From IMG/VR virus record IMGVR_UViG_3300047476_001256, positions 1 through 58,432 of that record: a DNA stretch of 58,432 bases. One strand, given 5' to 3'. The position numbers and the translations under genes are program-made. A model generated the notes under the pieces. The model saw only the letters and a list, made by a program, of their open reading frames with translations, was not told where the DNA came from and did no database searches. Below are positions 1 to 7,402 of this stretch, piece by piece. Within the stretch, counting starts at the first letter, position 1. Each line of letters starts with the position of its first letter. Source of the stretch: a virus.

Positions 1-28
1 TCATATACCTTTGATTTATTCTTTATTA

Positions 29-205
29 TTATTGTTGTTCTATATCCTTAAACTTCTTTAATAGTCTATTCTCTCTTTTATTGTAGTATTCAGTTAGTCT
101 TTGTTCTAACTCTCTTATTTGATTTATATTCCTATTAAATTCCCTTATACTATCTATTATTAATACTATACCTATTATCACTATTATTGTTATTACTACT
201 ATCAT
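29..205 (-). CDS. Small membrane-anchored coiled-coil protein (58 aa)
   Basis: Read on the minus strand: an Ile/Val-rich transmembrane segment (residues 1-19) is followed by a charged helix rich in Arg, Glu, Asn and Lys up to residue 58. ATG start and TAA stop are clear and the frame is open. The architecture (short N-terminal anchor plus coiled coil) is seen in many tiny phage membrane proteins, including spanin-like ones, but no family is recognised. It is the last gene of the leftmost operon. Confidence 0.55.
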   Translation of the reverse strand: MIVVITIIVIIGIVLIIDSIREFNRNINQIRELEQRLTEYYNKRENRLLKKFKDIEQQ

Positions 206-253
206 ATATCCTTGCTGAATTTATTTTATCTTACTTTTCAAATTTGTTTTAGT

Positions 254-583
254 TTATTTTTGTGTTTCCAATAAGAATTTTATATCGATTAAAAATGTTC
301 CTATCGTTTGTAGGTTTTGTTTACTACAAAGGATATGGTTTTTTGTTTCGTTATCTTCCAATTTATAGTATGGATACTTTGTCATAGGGCCATGCATACT
401 TATATCCTTATATAACTTCAATATCTTATCACTTCCATAAAAAGGCTCTCTTAATCCTATTGAATAATATGTTTTTTGGTCTACTATCCATTCGATTTGA
501 TAGGATAAAGATTTGCCGGTATTCTTATCTTCACAAAGTATCGTTTGACCTATTCCTTTATTTGTTTCGTATATTGTTAACAT
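254..583 (-). CDS. Small paralogous-family protein (109 aa)
   Basis: Starts MLTIYETNKG, a variant of the M-x-TIKNI opening shared by about nine small genes in this window, then a beta-rich middle and a C-terminal helix (FLIDIKFLLETQK). No known domain is recognised. The 5' end overlaps the 3' end of the upstream gene (558..809) by 26 nt, so the two are co-transcribed. Function unknown. Confidence 0.65.
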   Translation of the reverse strand: MLTIYETNKGIGQTILCEDKNTGKSLSYQIEWIVDQKTYYSIGLREPFYGSDKILKLYKDISMHGPMTKYPYYKLEDNETKNHILCSKQNLQTIGTFLIDIKFLLETQK

Positions 584-809
584 AACTTCTACTTACTAAT
601 TTATTTACTCTATTTCTTTTGATGTGCATTGTTAGGTGTTTATTATCAATATACATTCTACTCCAACCTATTCTTTTCACTCTATTTTTATATCCTCTTG
701 TTTGATATCCCGTTATTTTTCTCCATCCTTTTGTTATAAACATTGGTAGTGTTTCAATCGTACCTTCACCATCTTTGAATTTCAATTGTGTTGTTTTTCT
801 TATATTCAT
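558..809 (-). CDS. Small basic protein with KGW-K-I-x-GY motif (83 aa)
   Basis: Strongly basic (many Lys, Arg, Asn). The motif KGWRKITGYQTRGY matches KGWEKISGYAYKGY at the start of the 173-aa protein encoded at 5858..6379, so the two share a domain. I chose the second ATG (MNIRK) because a tiny upstream ORF stops two bases before it; starting at 827 would add six residues. Function unknown. Confidence 0.55.
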   Translation of the reverse strand: MNIRKTTQLKFKDGEGTIETLPMFITKGWRKITGYQTRGYKNRVKRIGWSRMYIDNKHLTMHIKRNRVNKLVSRSYVNNIRNK

Positions 810-810
810 T

Positions 811-876
811 TTATTTATTTTTATCATTCATAATACAAAGCCATAACATAATCAATATTGCAAGTATGTATTTCAT
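811..876 (-). CDS. Possible 21-aa hydrophobic peptide
   Basis: MKYILAILIMLWLCIMNDKNK: a one-segment hydrophobic peptide whose stop lies 1 nt upstream of the start of the next gene. It sits directly downstream of the G-rich plus TTTTTTGATAGTAT element (891-939). It could be a membrane micropeptide or just leader sequence; length alone cannot decide. Confidence 0.3.
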   Translation of the reverse strand: MKYILAILIMLWLCIMNDKNK

Positions 877-890
877 ATCTTATCTTATTT

Positions 891-939
891 ATACTATCAA
901 AAAAATTTCCCTATTCGACATTATTTTTCCCCGGCCCCC
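891..939 (-). promoter_or_regulatory. Repeated regulatory element, copy 1
   Basis: Read on the minus strand: a G-rich run (GGGGGCCGGGG), a short AT spacer, GTCG-AATAGGGAAA and then TTTTTTTGATAGTAT, just upstream of a start codon. A near copy is at 2125-2178. It is conspicuous in AT-rich DNA. It could be a promoter variant, an operator or an RNA structure; the sequence does not say which. Confidence 0.45.
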
Positions 940-940
940 T

Positions 941-1267
941 TTAATTTATATCGTCTAATATTATACCCAACATTTTAATAAAGGTATTCTTATCCCTTAT
1001 ATCACTTATAAAAAGTCTTGCAACTTCACTACCCGTATGATAACCACCACCTACATATATTGAATACATCGCTTCTCCTCTTGCCGCCACCCATACACCT
1101 ACTCTTTCCAATGATAATTGCAGTGTCACATTACTACGATATAAAAAAAGATTAATCATATATCTCGTTTTACTTTTAGTTACATTATTGCATAACCACA
1201 CTCCACCATCCTTTGTATGTATTCTTTCGTATCTTATACCCTCTCTATAATTTTTTATTGTTAGCAT
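941..1267 (-). CDS. TIKN-family small protein (108 aa)
   Basis: MLTIKNYREG opening, a beta-rich centre and a helical tail containing IRDKNTFIKMLGIILDD. The same three-part layout recurs at 1275, 1815, 2208, 2536, 3390, 12726 and 15751. No enzymatic motif is visible. It is separated from its upstream neighbour by only 7 nt. Function unknown; the family pattern is the main evidence that it is real. Confidence 0.7.
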   Translation of the reverse strand: MLTIKNYREGIRYERIHTKDGGVWLCNNVTKSKTRYMINLFLYRSNVTLQLSLERVGVWVAARGEAMYSIYVGGGYHTGSEVARLFISDIRDKNTFIKMLGIILDDIN

Positions 1268-1274
1268 TGTGTTA

Positions 1275-1688
1275 TTATTTTTTCATTACTAAAAGTTCAT
1301 ACTCCTCTGCCAGTGTTTTCACTGCACTAAAAAAAGTAGTTTTATCCCTTACCGCAATTTTTGATATGTAGGTGGACATAACCAAACCTGCAGCCTGGTC
1401 ACCAATATACATTTCATACAACCCATCTCTATTTGGTTTTCTTTCAACCCATATTTCAAATTGGTATGTCCTATGTTCCAATACTATAATATACTTCGGA
1501 CTTGTTGCATTCCCACAAAATTGTGCAATAGTTTTAATACTGAAATAATTTGTTACTGCTAGTCCTTCTAGCGTTTCTCTTATATTCTTTATTGTTATCA
1601 TATTATTCCGATTATGCATTGTCTGTGCTTGTTTCATTGCATCTTTTGCATTCTTTATACTCATTTGTCTTAAATAATCACTATCCAT
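1275..1688 (-). CDS. TIKN-family protein with N-terminal extension (137 aa)
   Basis: The family opening (MITIKNIRETLEG) is at residue 30, after a 29-residue charged helix (MDSDYLRQMSIKNAKDAM). The family signature continues with DGLYEMYIGD and a tail VRDKTTFFSAVKTLAEEYEL. The start at 1688 lies two bases after the upstream stop, so the extension is probably translated, although internal initiation at MITIKN is possible. Function unknown. Confidence 0.68.
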   Translation of the reverse strand: MDSDYLRQMSIKNAKDAMKQAQTMHNRNNMITIKNIRETLEGLAVTNYFSIKTIAQFCGNATSPKYIIVLEHRTYQFEIWVERKPNRDGLYEMYIGDQAAGLVMSTYISKIAVRDKTTFFSAVKTLAEEYELLVMKK

Positions 1689-1689
1689 A

Positions 1690-1821
1690 CTAACAATTTG
1701 TTTTATATTTTTTCACTTTACCTTTTAATCTTTTAATGCAAATAATACATGCTCTGTTTTCTTTTATTACCTTTCTGATATTCCAAATTTTATTAACACG
1801 TCTATTTACTTCTACTAACAT
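1690..1821 (-). CDS. Small basic protein with CxxxC (43 aa)
   Basis: Lys/Arg-rich peptide with a hydrophobic ACIICI patch and a terminal Cys. Its ATG overlaps the stop of the gene at 1815..2126 by 7 nt and its stop is one base from the next ATG, which fits tight operon packing. Function unknown. Confidence 0.45.
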   Translation of the reverse strand: MLVEVNRRVNKIWNIRKVIKENRACIICIKRLKGKVKKYKTNC

Positions 1822-2126
1822 ACTTGTTTCATTTTATTCATAAATTCTGGTAAACTTTTTATTTGACTTAAATATAAGTTCATTGTTCCTCCTGGACCTT
1901 TCAATTCGTATAACATTCGTTTTTCGTTTGTAACTAAATCAATTGTTCCATTCGTTGCATCCTTTTCTAAACTAATTGTAGTGGATGCAATACCACCCGT
2001 TCTATCCAATTGAAATATATAATAGTCTTTACCATTATCACCTACATAATTTTTATATATGTGTGTTATTGTCCAATCATTTATTTGAATACTCTTTAAT
2101 ATTTCTATATTTTTTATTGTTATCAT
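1815..2126 (-). CDS. TIKN-family small protein (103 aa)
   Basis: MITIKNIEILKS opening, beta-rich middle (YYIFQLDRTGG) and C-terminal IKSLPEFMNKMKQ helix, as in its neighbours. Preceded immediately by the second copy of the GATAGTAT element (2125-2178). No catalytic motif. Function unknown. Confidence 0.7.
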   Translation of the reverse strand: MITIKNIEILKSIQINDWTITHIYKNYVGDNGKDYYIFQLDRTGGIASTTISLEKDATNGTIDLVTNEKRMLYELKGPGGTMNLYLSQIKSLPEFMNKMKQVC

Positions 2127-2178
2127 ACTATCAAAAAATTTTCCTTAAACGACTCACCCCCCAACCCCCGCCCCTTCG
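2125..2178 (-). promoter_or_regulatory. Repeated regulatory element, copy 2
   Basis: On the minus strand: GGGG-C-GGGGG-TT-GGGGGG, then GTCG-TTTAAGGAAAA and TTTTTTGATAGTATG, with the ATG of the 1815..2126 gene at its end. The last ~28 bases match copy 1 (891-919) at most positions. The three adjacent G runs could form a G-quadruplex in DNA or mRNA. Confidence 0.45.
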
Positions 2179-2207
2179 GTTCGTGGATAGTGGTTTCGTA
2201 TTTACTT

Positions 2208-2534
2208 TCACTTACTTAATGCAACTAATCTTAATTTGTCAATGAATATATCCATATTACGAATTTCATTTTTGATTAGATATAATATATTTCCGTTACT
2301 ACTTTTTAGTTTATATGCCTGTAAACTATCATTTGCAACAAATCCTCGACCTTCTCTATCCAATGTAATTGTTATTGCATATTTTCTATTGGTTATTGTT
2401 ATCTTATATTGATATGCATATGCATTGTATGTAACATTATCAATAGTAAATACTTCTTGTATACTTTCAACATAAAAGTTTTTCTTACCCAATGTCTTAT
2501 TGTTTAACTTATTTATATTCTTTATTGTCAGCAT
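2208..2534 (-). CDS. TIKN-family small protein (108 aa)
   Basis: MLTIKNINKLNN opening followed by a beta-rich body (YQYKITITNRKYAITITLDR) and a helical end (IRNMDIFIDKLRLVAL). Same three-part plan as the adjacent family members but low sequence identity, suggesting old tandem duplications. Function unknown. Confidence 0.7.
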   Translation of the reverse strand: MLTIKNINKLNNKTLGKKNFYVESIQEVFTIDNVTYNAYAYQYKITITNRKYAITITLDREGRGFVANDSLQAYKLKSSNGNILYLIKNEIRNMDIFIDKLRLVALSK

Positions 2535-2535
2535 A

Positions 2536-2883
2536 TTAAAACGGATTATTAAAGTTTGTGTTGCCTGTTGTTTTTTGTGCTTTTGGTTTGTATCTTATGA
2601 TAAAGTCTTCAAATATCATTGTAGTTAATTCAAAGGATTTCAATTTTCTATTTTGTACCCACGATCTTCCGAATTGTGACATATCCATTCCATCCCTTAA
2701 TACCATTTCATATTCATTTGTAATTGTTCCCTCTCTGAATATTTTTATTATGTAAGGTGTTCCATTATATCCAATAGTAAAAGAATACAATAAAGTGGTT
2801 TCATATACAGCACCTATTCTAAAGTCTTTATAATCATGTGCCCATCCTTCTAACTTCTTATAATTCTTTATTGTCAAATTCAT
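2536..2883 (-). CDS. TIKN-family small protein (115 aa)
   Basis: MNLTIKNYKKLEGW opening, beta-rich centre with NEYEMVLRDG and a C-terminal FEDFIIRYKPKAQKTT tail that is longer and more basic than in its relatives. Ends one base before the next gene. Function unknown. Confidence 0.68.
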   Translation of the reverse strand: MNLTIKNYKKLEGWAHDYKDFRIGAVYETTLLYSFTIGYNGTPYIIKIFREGTITNEYEMVLRDGMDMSQFGRSWVQNRKLKSFELTTMIFEDFIIRYKPKAQKTTGNTNFNNPF

Positions 2884-3013
2884 ATACTAAATAGTTTTGT
2901 TCTTTATGTGTACCAACTCTTGTCGGTTTTTGTTTTAGTAAACTATCATTTGACAATTCAATATTGTTTTTGATAATCATTTCAATTGTTCTCTGCATGT
3001 ATATTACTTTCAT
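2858..3013 (-). CDS. Small charged protein (51 aa)
   Basis: MKVIYMQRTIEMIIKNN... ending EFDNKEL. Its ATG overlaps the upstream TGA (ATGA), a common coupling arrangement here, and its 3' end runs 26 nt into the next gene in another frame. Predicted helical. Function unknown. Confidence 0.45.
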   Translation of the reverse strand: MKVIYMQRTIEMIIKNNIELSNDSLLKQKPTRVGTHKEQNYLVYEFDNKEL

Positions 3014-3378
3014 TTGACTTCAATACTTTTAATAATTGTTTTACCAATTGGAAAATGTGCTATAATTTCTCTTTCTTTATATCCATGTGAACCAATTTTG
3101 TATCTATAAAAATAATATGTACCACTACCACTATAATCAAATCCTCTTGCTTCAATAGTGTAAGGTAATACTACTCCACCTGATACAACTTCTATACTAA
3201 ATCGTTTCATTGGATAATCTCTATCCATCTCTTCTTGTGCATTTTTATTTAATTCTTCCCGCTTTAACTTTTCAGCCAATTCGTAATTGTTTCTTTTTAT
3301 TCTTTCTAAATCATCTATTTGTTCTAATGCTTCAAGTGACTTAGCCATTGGAAAGAATATGTCTTTTAATTTACTCAT
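3010..3378 (-). CDS. Hypothetical protein (122 aa)
   Basis: Start chosen at MSKLKDIFF, 11 nt after the upstream stop; a TTG ten codons earlier is less likely. An N-terminal helical, charged half (LEQIDDLERIKRNNYELAEKL) precedes a beta-rich half (FSIEVVSGGVVLPYTIEARG). The second half loosely resembles the bodies of the TIKN family. Function unknown. Confidence 0.6.
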   Translation of the reverse strand: MSKLKDIFFPMAKSLEALEQIDDLERIKRNNYELAEKLKREELNKNAQEEMDRDYPMKRFSIEVVSGGVVLPYTIEARGFDYSGSGTYYFYRYKIGSHGYKEREIIAHFPIGKTIIKSIEVK

Positions 3379-3389
3379 ATTGTTTATTT

Positions 3390-3659
3390 TTATATTGTTT
3401 GCATACAAATTAAAATCTTATCTATTGTGTCAAATTGGTTTTTATTTAATGGCAAAAAGTTTTCTCTATATTCCATTAAATACATTCCATCATTTCTTTG
3501 TTTTCTATGTAGTAAAATAGTTTCTACATTCGGTCTACCAACTGATGCGTACCCTAATGTAAATTCGTAGCAATGTGTATGTTCTTTCACTTCAATAATA
3601 TCATATACCTCATTGTATTTTGTTCCAACTATTTCTTCTATGTTTTTTATTGTTAGCAT
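3390..3659 (-). CDS. TIKN-family small protein (89 aa)
   Basis: MLTIKNIEEIVGTKYNEVYDI opening, family strand block DGMYLMEYREN and a short helical end FDTIDKILICMQTI. The shortest clear family member. Function unknown. Confidence 0.7.
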   Translation of the reverse strand: MLTIKNIEEIVGTKYNEVYDIIEVKEHTHCYEFTLGYASVGRPNVETILLHRKQRNDGMYLMEYRENFLPLNKNQFDTIDKILICMQTI

Positions 3660-3663
3660 ATTC

Positions 3664-3924
3664 TTACCATTTACTTAGTGGACATTCACTTTCAGGAACC
3701 AAAGTCTTTGCAGATATGTTGCAACCACAACCTTTTCTTTCTTTCTTTGTTATTATGTTTATTCCAACTTTCTTTGTTGAACATGTGTTATTCACTCTCA
3801 TATCACATGAATTACACAATAACAATCTATTCGCTGCCATTAGTTTTAACTTCGGGTCTAATGTTCCTATTTTATCTTTTACTACATTTGCCCATCCGTT
3901 GATTATTTGACTTAACTTTGACAT
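3664..3924 (-). CDS. Cys-rich zinc-binding-like phage protein (86 aa)
   Basis: Contains CNSC, a later C in NNTC, then GCGC and the ending CPLSKW. Six or more Cys in CxxC/CxC pairs suggest a zinc ribbon. Short proteins ending in CPL-x-KW are common in phages of Bacteroidota (family recall, not a search). N-terminal half is helical. Exact role unknown. Confidence 0.65.
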   Translation of the reverse strand: MSKLSQIINGWANVVKDKIGTLDPKLKLMAANRLLLCNSCDMRVNNTCSTKKVGINIITKKERKGCGCNISAKTLVPESECPLSKW

Positions 3925-3930
3925 ATTATT

Positions 3931-4128
3931 TTATTTTTTCAATTCAAAATCTTTATTGTATATGTTGTTCTCTTTTATTTTATTAACAGCATATTCAATT
4001 CCTTTACTCAATCCCTGTGTATGGATACCCGGTTCGTTTTTTAGTTCGTCAGAATATTCAATCAAATCTTCTAATACTTTTCTTTCAATTACAATAAATT
4101 CTTTGTAAGCTCCAATGATTTGTTTCAT
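3931..4128 (-). CDS. Hypothetical helical protein (65 aa)
   Basis: MKQIIGAYKEFIVIERKVLEDLIEYSDELKNEPG then a Lys/Asn-rich end. Entirely helical and charged. It lies just after a 30-aa membrane peptide gene and is presumably read from the promoter at 4228-4259. Function unknown. Confidence 0.55.
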   Translation of the reverse strand: MKQIIGAYKEFIVIERKVLEDLIEYSDELKNEPGIHTQGLSKGIEYAVNKIKENNIYNKDFELKK

Positions 4129-4130
4129 AG

Positions 4131-4223
4131 TTATTTATTTTTCTTTTTAGTATAATCCCATAACCAAATTGCATACATTGATAAAATGCATACTATATAC
4201 ACTATTGTTTGTTTTACATACAT
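4131..4223 (-). CDS. 30-aa single-pass membrane peptide
   Basis: MYVKQTIVYIVCILSMYAIW then WDYTKKKNK: one transmembrane helix with a basic cytoplasmic tail. The ATG lies only four bases from a TATATTTG -7 box (4228-4235), so if that promoter is used the mRNA would be leaderless or nearly so. Confidence 0.5.
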   Translation of the reverse strand: MYVKQTIVYIVCILSMYAIWLWDYTKKKNK

Positions 4224-4227
4224 TATT

Positions 4228-4259
4228 CAAATATACTACATTTTTTTCACTTCACCAAA
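4228..4259 (-). promoter_or_regulatory. Host-type promoter TTTGG-N19-TATATTTG
   Basis: Minus-strand TTTGG (4255-4259) and TATATTTG (4228-4235) are separated by 19 bases, the spacing found at fifteen other sites in this window. The -35 half lies inside the end of the upstream gene. It matches the known Bacteroidota consensus. Confidence 0.7.
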
Positions 4260-4756
4260 TTCCATTTTCCGTCTATTAGTTTGTAGTGTTTAATTCTTTC
4301 TAATCCGACTTGGTAAGGTATTGTTATAAAAGTTTTTTCTATTGTAGTCCAATTTGCTGGTAGTTTATCATCCTTATATAAATTTTTATGATATTCTTTT
4401 ATCAATCTCCAATCATACCATAAAAATTCAGTTAAACTACTATTTAAGAATTGAATATAATCAACATACCATTCTTTGTATTTATTAAAATATCCAAACA
4501 TATTAAAGTCTTGTTCATTCCAATACTTTTGTTTTCTATAAGGTATTCTAAAATGATTATGACTTTTAAACCTCTCCATGCCATAACTAATTTGCTCTAC
4601 ATCAGCACCTCGTTTGAATTTGTGGACTTCTAAATCTAAATCGGTTTTACCACCCATTTGAATATCATACCACCCATTTAATTCTAAAAATTGTTTTGCA
4701 ACTTCTCTATCTTCGGTATCATTGTGAGAAAGTGCAACTAATCTATCTACTGCCAT
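4247..4756 (-). CDS. Hypothetical protein (169 aa)
   Basis: Acidic/aromatic-rich protein. DREVAKQFLELNGWYDI and the segment DLDLEVHKFKRGADVEQ followed by many Tyr, Trp and His do not match a family I recognise; a D...ExxK-like pattern makes a nuclease fold conceivable, but this is a guess. It ends inside the promoter that drives the next small genes. Confidence 0.6.
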   Translation of the reverse strand: MAVDRLVALSHNDTEDREVAKQFLELNGWYDIQMGGKTDLDLEVHKFKRGADVEQISYGMERFKSHNHFRIPYRKQKYWNEQDFNMFGYFNKYKEWYVDYIQFLNSSLTEFLWYDWRLIKEYHKNLYKDDKLPANWTTIEKTFITIPYQVGLERIKHYKLIDGKWNLVK

Positions 4757-4757
4757 A

Positions 4758-5018
4758 CTATAACATATTACTCAAATCCTCTTCGTTTTCTTTTATATCT
4801 TTCAACTTTTGTTTAAGTTTTTCAAAGTCTATGTCCAACTTTTCACCTCTACCAACTTTGAAACTCCATTCAATGTAGAAAAACAATAAACCAATTGTTA
4901 GTGAACATACTCTTGTTGAATATAATACTCTATCAATTTCTTCAATTGCACCTGTCATTTCGATATCCAATCCTAAGATACTGCGATATTTACTAAATAA
5001 ACTTAAACCTATATTCAT
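4758..5018 (-). CDS. Hypothetical protein with hydrophobic helix and coiled coil (86 aa)
   Basis: A mid-protein hydrophobic stretch (VCSLTIGLLFFYIEW) may be membrane-associated; the C-terminal third is a Lys/Glu/Asp coiled coil (FEKLKQKLKDIKENEEDL). One base separates it from the gene below. Function unknown. Confidence 0.55.
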   Translation of the reverse strand: MNIGLSLFSKYRSILGLDIEMTGAIEEIDRVLYSTRVCSLTIGLLFFYIEWSFKVGRGEKLDIDFEKLKQKLKDIKENEEDLSNML

Positions 5019-5019
5019 A

Positions 5020-5697
5020 TTATTTTGTTTTCTTTGTTTTTCTTTTTGGTTTTTCTTCTTTTATTTCAGGTAAGACTTCCGATGCTTCTAATAATTTCTT
5101 TTCCAAATCTAATTTTACAATTTCAGTAATTTGTTTTCTAGCTTCGTTTGATATTCTACTAAAATTTAATGCTTCAAAATCTATTTTCAATTTATCTTCT
5201 CTATCTCTTTCAGCTTGTTTTCTTGCAGCTCTTACTCTTAATTTAGTCAATTCGACTTCATCAATATCATCCGACTTTACAATTGATTGTATTTTTTTAG
5301 TTAAATCAGTTACTCCTTTATTTCTATCATATTCTTTGATACCGGCTTTAACTAATATTTCCTCATTCTTTGCTTCGATATATTCCATTAATTGTTTATC
5401 ACTAAGTGCAGATTTTTCTTCTACCTGTGTTTTCCTTTCATCTGCCCATTGTTTTTGTGTTTCCCAACTTGCTTCTTTAACTCCGGCAATATGCAATGCT
5501 TTTTCAATATTACCACCCATTAATAATTCGGCAGGAACTTCTTCTACTGAACTGGTTGGTGGTGTCCAATTGACTGGACCAGATGTATAATTACCAAGAC
5601 TTCCTTCGTAATTCATTTTACTCATTTGTTTTGCACCTACTATATATCCAATAAAGAATATTACGATTACTGCAAATACTGCTAATACTAATTCCAT
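5020..5697 (-). CDS. Membrane-anchored coiled-coil protein (225 aa)
   Basis: N-terminal transmembrane helix (residues 2-21, VLAVFAVIVIFFIGYIVGA), then a linker with Pro and a long charged helical region to a Lys-rich end (KPKRKTKKTK). Probably tethered to the inner membrane with a cytoplasmic helical domain. No family recognised. Confidence 0.65.
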   Translation of the reverse strand: MELVLAVFAVIVIFFIGYIVGAKQMSKMNYEGSLGNYTSGPVNWTPPTSSVEEVPAELLMGGNIEKALHIAGVKEASWETQKQWADERKTQVEEKSALSDKQLMEYIEAKNEEILVKAGIKEYDRNKGVTDLTKKIQSIVKSDDIDEVELTKLRVRAARKQAERDREDKLKIDFEALNFSRISNEARKQITEIVKLDLEKKLLEASEVLPEIKEEKPKRKTKKTK

Positions 5698-5700
5698 AAC

Positions 5701-5871
5701 TTACTTTTTTGTTTTGTTGTTTTTCAATTTTGTTTCTAACTTTTCTATTTTTGATTTGATACTATTTGTTCTAACTGACTTATACCATTTACCCATATTA
5801 TTTACGGGTACCATATTTTCTACTTCAGTCAATTCTTCTTTTAATTTCTTTAGTGTCTTATATAGTGCCAT
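5701..5871 (-). CDS. Small basic helical protein (56 aa)
   Basis: MALYKTLKKLKEELTEVE then GKWYKSVRTNSIKSKIEKLETKLK: two amphipathic helices with a basic tail. The ATG overlaps the end of the 5858..6379 gene by 14 nt, and the stop lies close to the next start. Function unknown. Confidence 0.55.
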   Translation of the reverse strand: MALYKTLKKLKEELTEVENMVPVNNMGKWYKSVRTNSIKSKIEKLETKLKNNKTKK

Positions 5872-6379
5872 TTTGTTGTAATTTTAAATCTTCAATTTGT
5901 TTTTGTAACTGTTTTATTGTATCAACCAAATCTATTGATGTTCCCGTTGATGCATCATATATAGAGAATGTTCCACTATTATTTACTTGACCAATTATTC
6001 CGCCCATTGGTTTGGGTGTTATAGTTTGTAAAGAATGACTACTATACATTGGTGCAGATATCAATCTCGTTTTCAACATACCATCAATCATTTCCTCAAA
6101 TATCATTCTAAAATTTTGTTTGGAACTCATCATTTCTTTAGAATGTTCGTTTATTCTAGAACGACCTTCATCATCTTTTAGAATAACACTAAATGTATCA
6201 CTAATTTTAAACTTATGTGCAGGTGTTAATACTGATAATTCCCATTTTGGTTTTGTTGGGTCGTTCAAATCTAATATAGTTGCAAAGTATTTTGTTTCAT
6301 CCGCATTGTGTATTGGATTAACTATGCAGTAACCTTTGTATGCATAACCACTTATTTTTTCCCAACCTTTGATTTTCAT
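5858..6379 (-). CDS. KGW-motif protein with C-terminal coiled coil (173 aa)
   Basis: Begins MKIKGWEKISGYAYKGY, the same motif as the protein at 558..809. A beta-rich body with SSKQNFRMIFEEMIDGML (a helix reminiscent of the TIKN-family ending) precedes a Gly/Ser linker and a C-terminal coiled coil (DTIKQLQKQIEDLKLQQ), which suggests oligomerisation. Function unknown. Confidence 0.62.
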   Translation of the reverse strand: MKIKGWEKISGYAYKGYCIVNPIHNADETKYFATILDLNDPTKPKWELSVLTPAHKFKISDTFSVILKDDEGRSRINEHSKEMMSSKQNFRMIFEEMIDGMLKTRLISAPMYSSHSLQTITPKPMGGIIGQVNNSGTFSIYDASTGTSIDLVDTIKQLQKQIEDLKLQQNGTI

Positions 6380-6389
6380 ACTAATATCT

Positions 6390-6833
6390 TTAACTAGTTA
6401 AAATTTTAACTTCTTCAATCATATAGTTTCTTAAAGCATCTTTGTCTTTTATGGTATCCAGATAAACACTACCAACTGACATATCAAAACCTTTCCAAAT
6501 ATTCATTTGAACTCTATCAGCTATTATTGTAGTATGTAATTCAAATTTAACAAGTTTACTAAATGTATTATTTTTAACTCCTTCAAATTTGTAAATAGTA
6601 TATGGGGTTTTATCCGATGCATTTATTCTATCTTCCCAACCTATAAAAGATATTTCTATAAAAGAGCCATCTTGTAAATAGTTTTTACAATTTATGTGGT
6701 GTGGATTTTCTATTTTTAGTTTTGTTTTCACTTTGTTATTTTGTAGTACACAAGATAAGTGGTCGGTATCTATTAAATAATCCATATCAACACCATTGGT
6801 ATCTTTGCCACAATATCGACAAGTCCAATTCAT
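6390..6833 (-). CDS. Zinc finger fused to TIKN-like domain (147 aa)
   Basis: N-terminal CRYCGKD with later DHLSC and HHINC suggests a zinc finger. The rest is beta-rich and ends TIKDKDALRNYMIEEVKIL, the same kind of terminal helix as the TIKN family (compare IRDKNTFIKML). This looks like a domain fusion within that expansion. Function unknown. Confidence 0.62.
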   Translation of the reverse strand: MNWTCRYCGKDTNGVDMDYLIDTDHLSCVLQNNKVKTKLKIENPHHINCKNYLQDGSFIEISFIGWEDRINASDKTPYTIYKFEGVKNNTFSKLVKFELHTTIIADRVQMNIWKGFDMSVGSVYLDTIKDKDALRNYMIEEVKILTS

Positions 6834-6834
6834 T

Positions 6835-7026
6835 TTACTTCTTTTGTAATGTGAAATAGTAATTCCACTTTAACCAACTGATTGCAATTCCAAATGCAGG
6901 TGTAAATGTATTCGGCCCAGCATAGTATCTTTCACTAAACCATAACTTAAATATTGGTAATATAACTACTATATCTTTGTTCTTTTGTATTTTATTGTTG
7001 TCAATAACCCATTCTAATTTTCTCAT
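6835..7026 (-). CDS. Hypothetical aromatic-rich protein (63 aa)
   Basis: Contains VVILPIFKLWF and FGIAISWLKWNYYF hydrophobic stretches with no clear signal peptide. Possibly peripheral or membrane associated. It directly follows the upstream gene. Function unknown. Confidence 0.5.
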   Translation of the reverse strand: MRKLEWVIDNNKIQKNKDIVVILPIFKLWFSERYYAGPNTFTPAFGIAISWLKWNYYFTLQKK

Positions 7027-7027
7027 C

Positions 7028-7222
7028 TTATTTTATGTTTTGTTTTGTTTTTTCTATTGTTTCGTTTTGTGCCTGAACTTTCGACTTATACATATGTCTA
7101 ACTATTTCACCCAATTGGTGGTCGGTAGTATTTTCATCTAATATAATTTCTTTACGAATAGTCAGGGTTTGTTTTGCTTCTTCTGCCCATTCTATTATTT
7201 GTTTTGCATATTGTTTTTCCAT
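7028..7222 (-). CDS. Hypothetical helical protein (64 aa)
   Basis: MEKQYAKQIIEWAEEAKQTL... ending QNETIEKTKQNIK: fully helical and charged, coiled-coil-like. The start overlaps the upstream stop by one base (TAATG), consistent with translational coupling. Confidence 0.55.
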   Translation of the reverse strand: MEKQYAKQIIEWAEEAKQTLTIRKEIILDENTTDHQLGEIVRHMYKSKVQAQNETIEKTKQNIK

Positions 7223-7398
7223 TATCCAAAAAATTTACTTAATGTTTTTTCTGATTTTGTTTTGACTGATTTTTTCTTTTTAGTTTTTGGTTTCACTTTA
7301 ACAACTTCCGGTTTTGGTTGTTTAGTTAGTGCATACCATTGTTCTAACTTTTCTTTTGAGTCAATTATGTAATATCCATTTTTATCAGGTCTTATCAT
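7222..7398 (-). CDS. Lys-rich small protein (58 aa)
   Basis: An N-terminal NGYYIIDSKEKLEQWYALTK segment leads into a Lys/Pro/Val-rich basic tail (KVKPKTKKKKSVKTKSEKT), as in proteins that bind nucleic acid. First gene after the 7403-7434 promoter, whose -7 box ends only four bases upstream of the ATG, again implying a leaderless transcript. Confidence 0.55.
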   Translation of the reverse strand: MIRPDKNGYYIIDSKEKLEQWYALTKQPKPEVVKVKPKTKKKKSVKTKSEKTLSKFFG

Positions 7399-7402
7399 AT
7401 AT

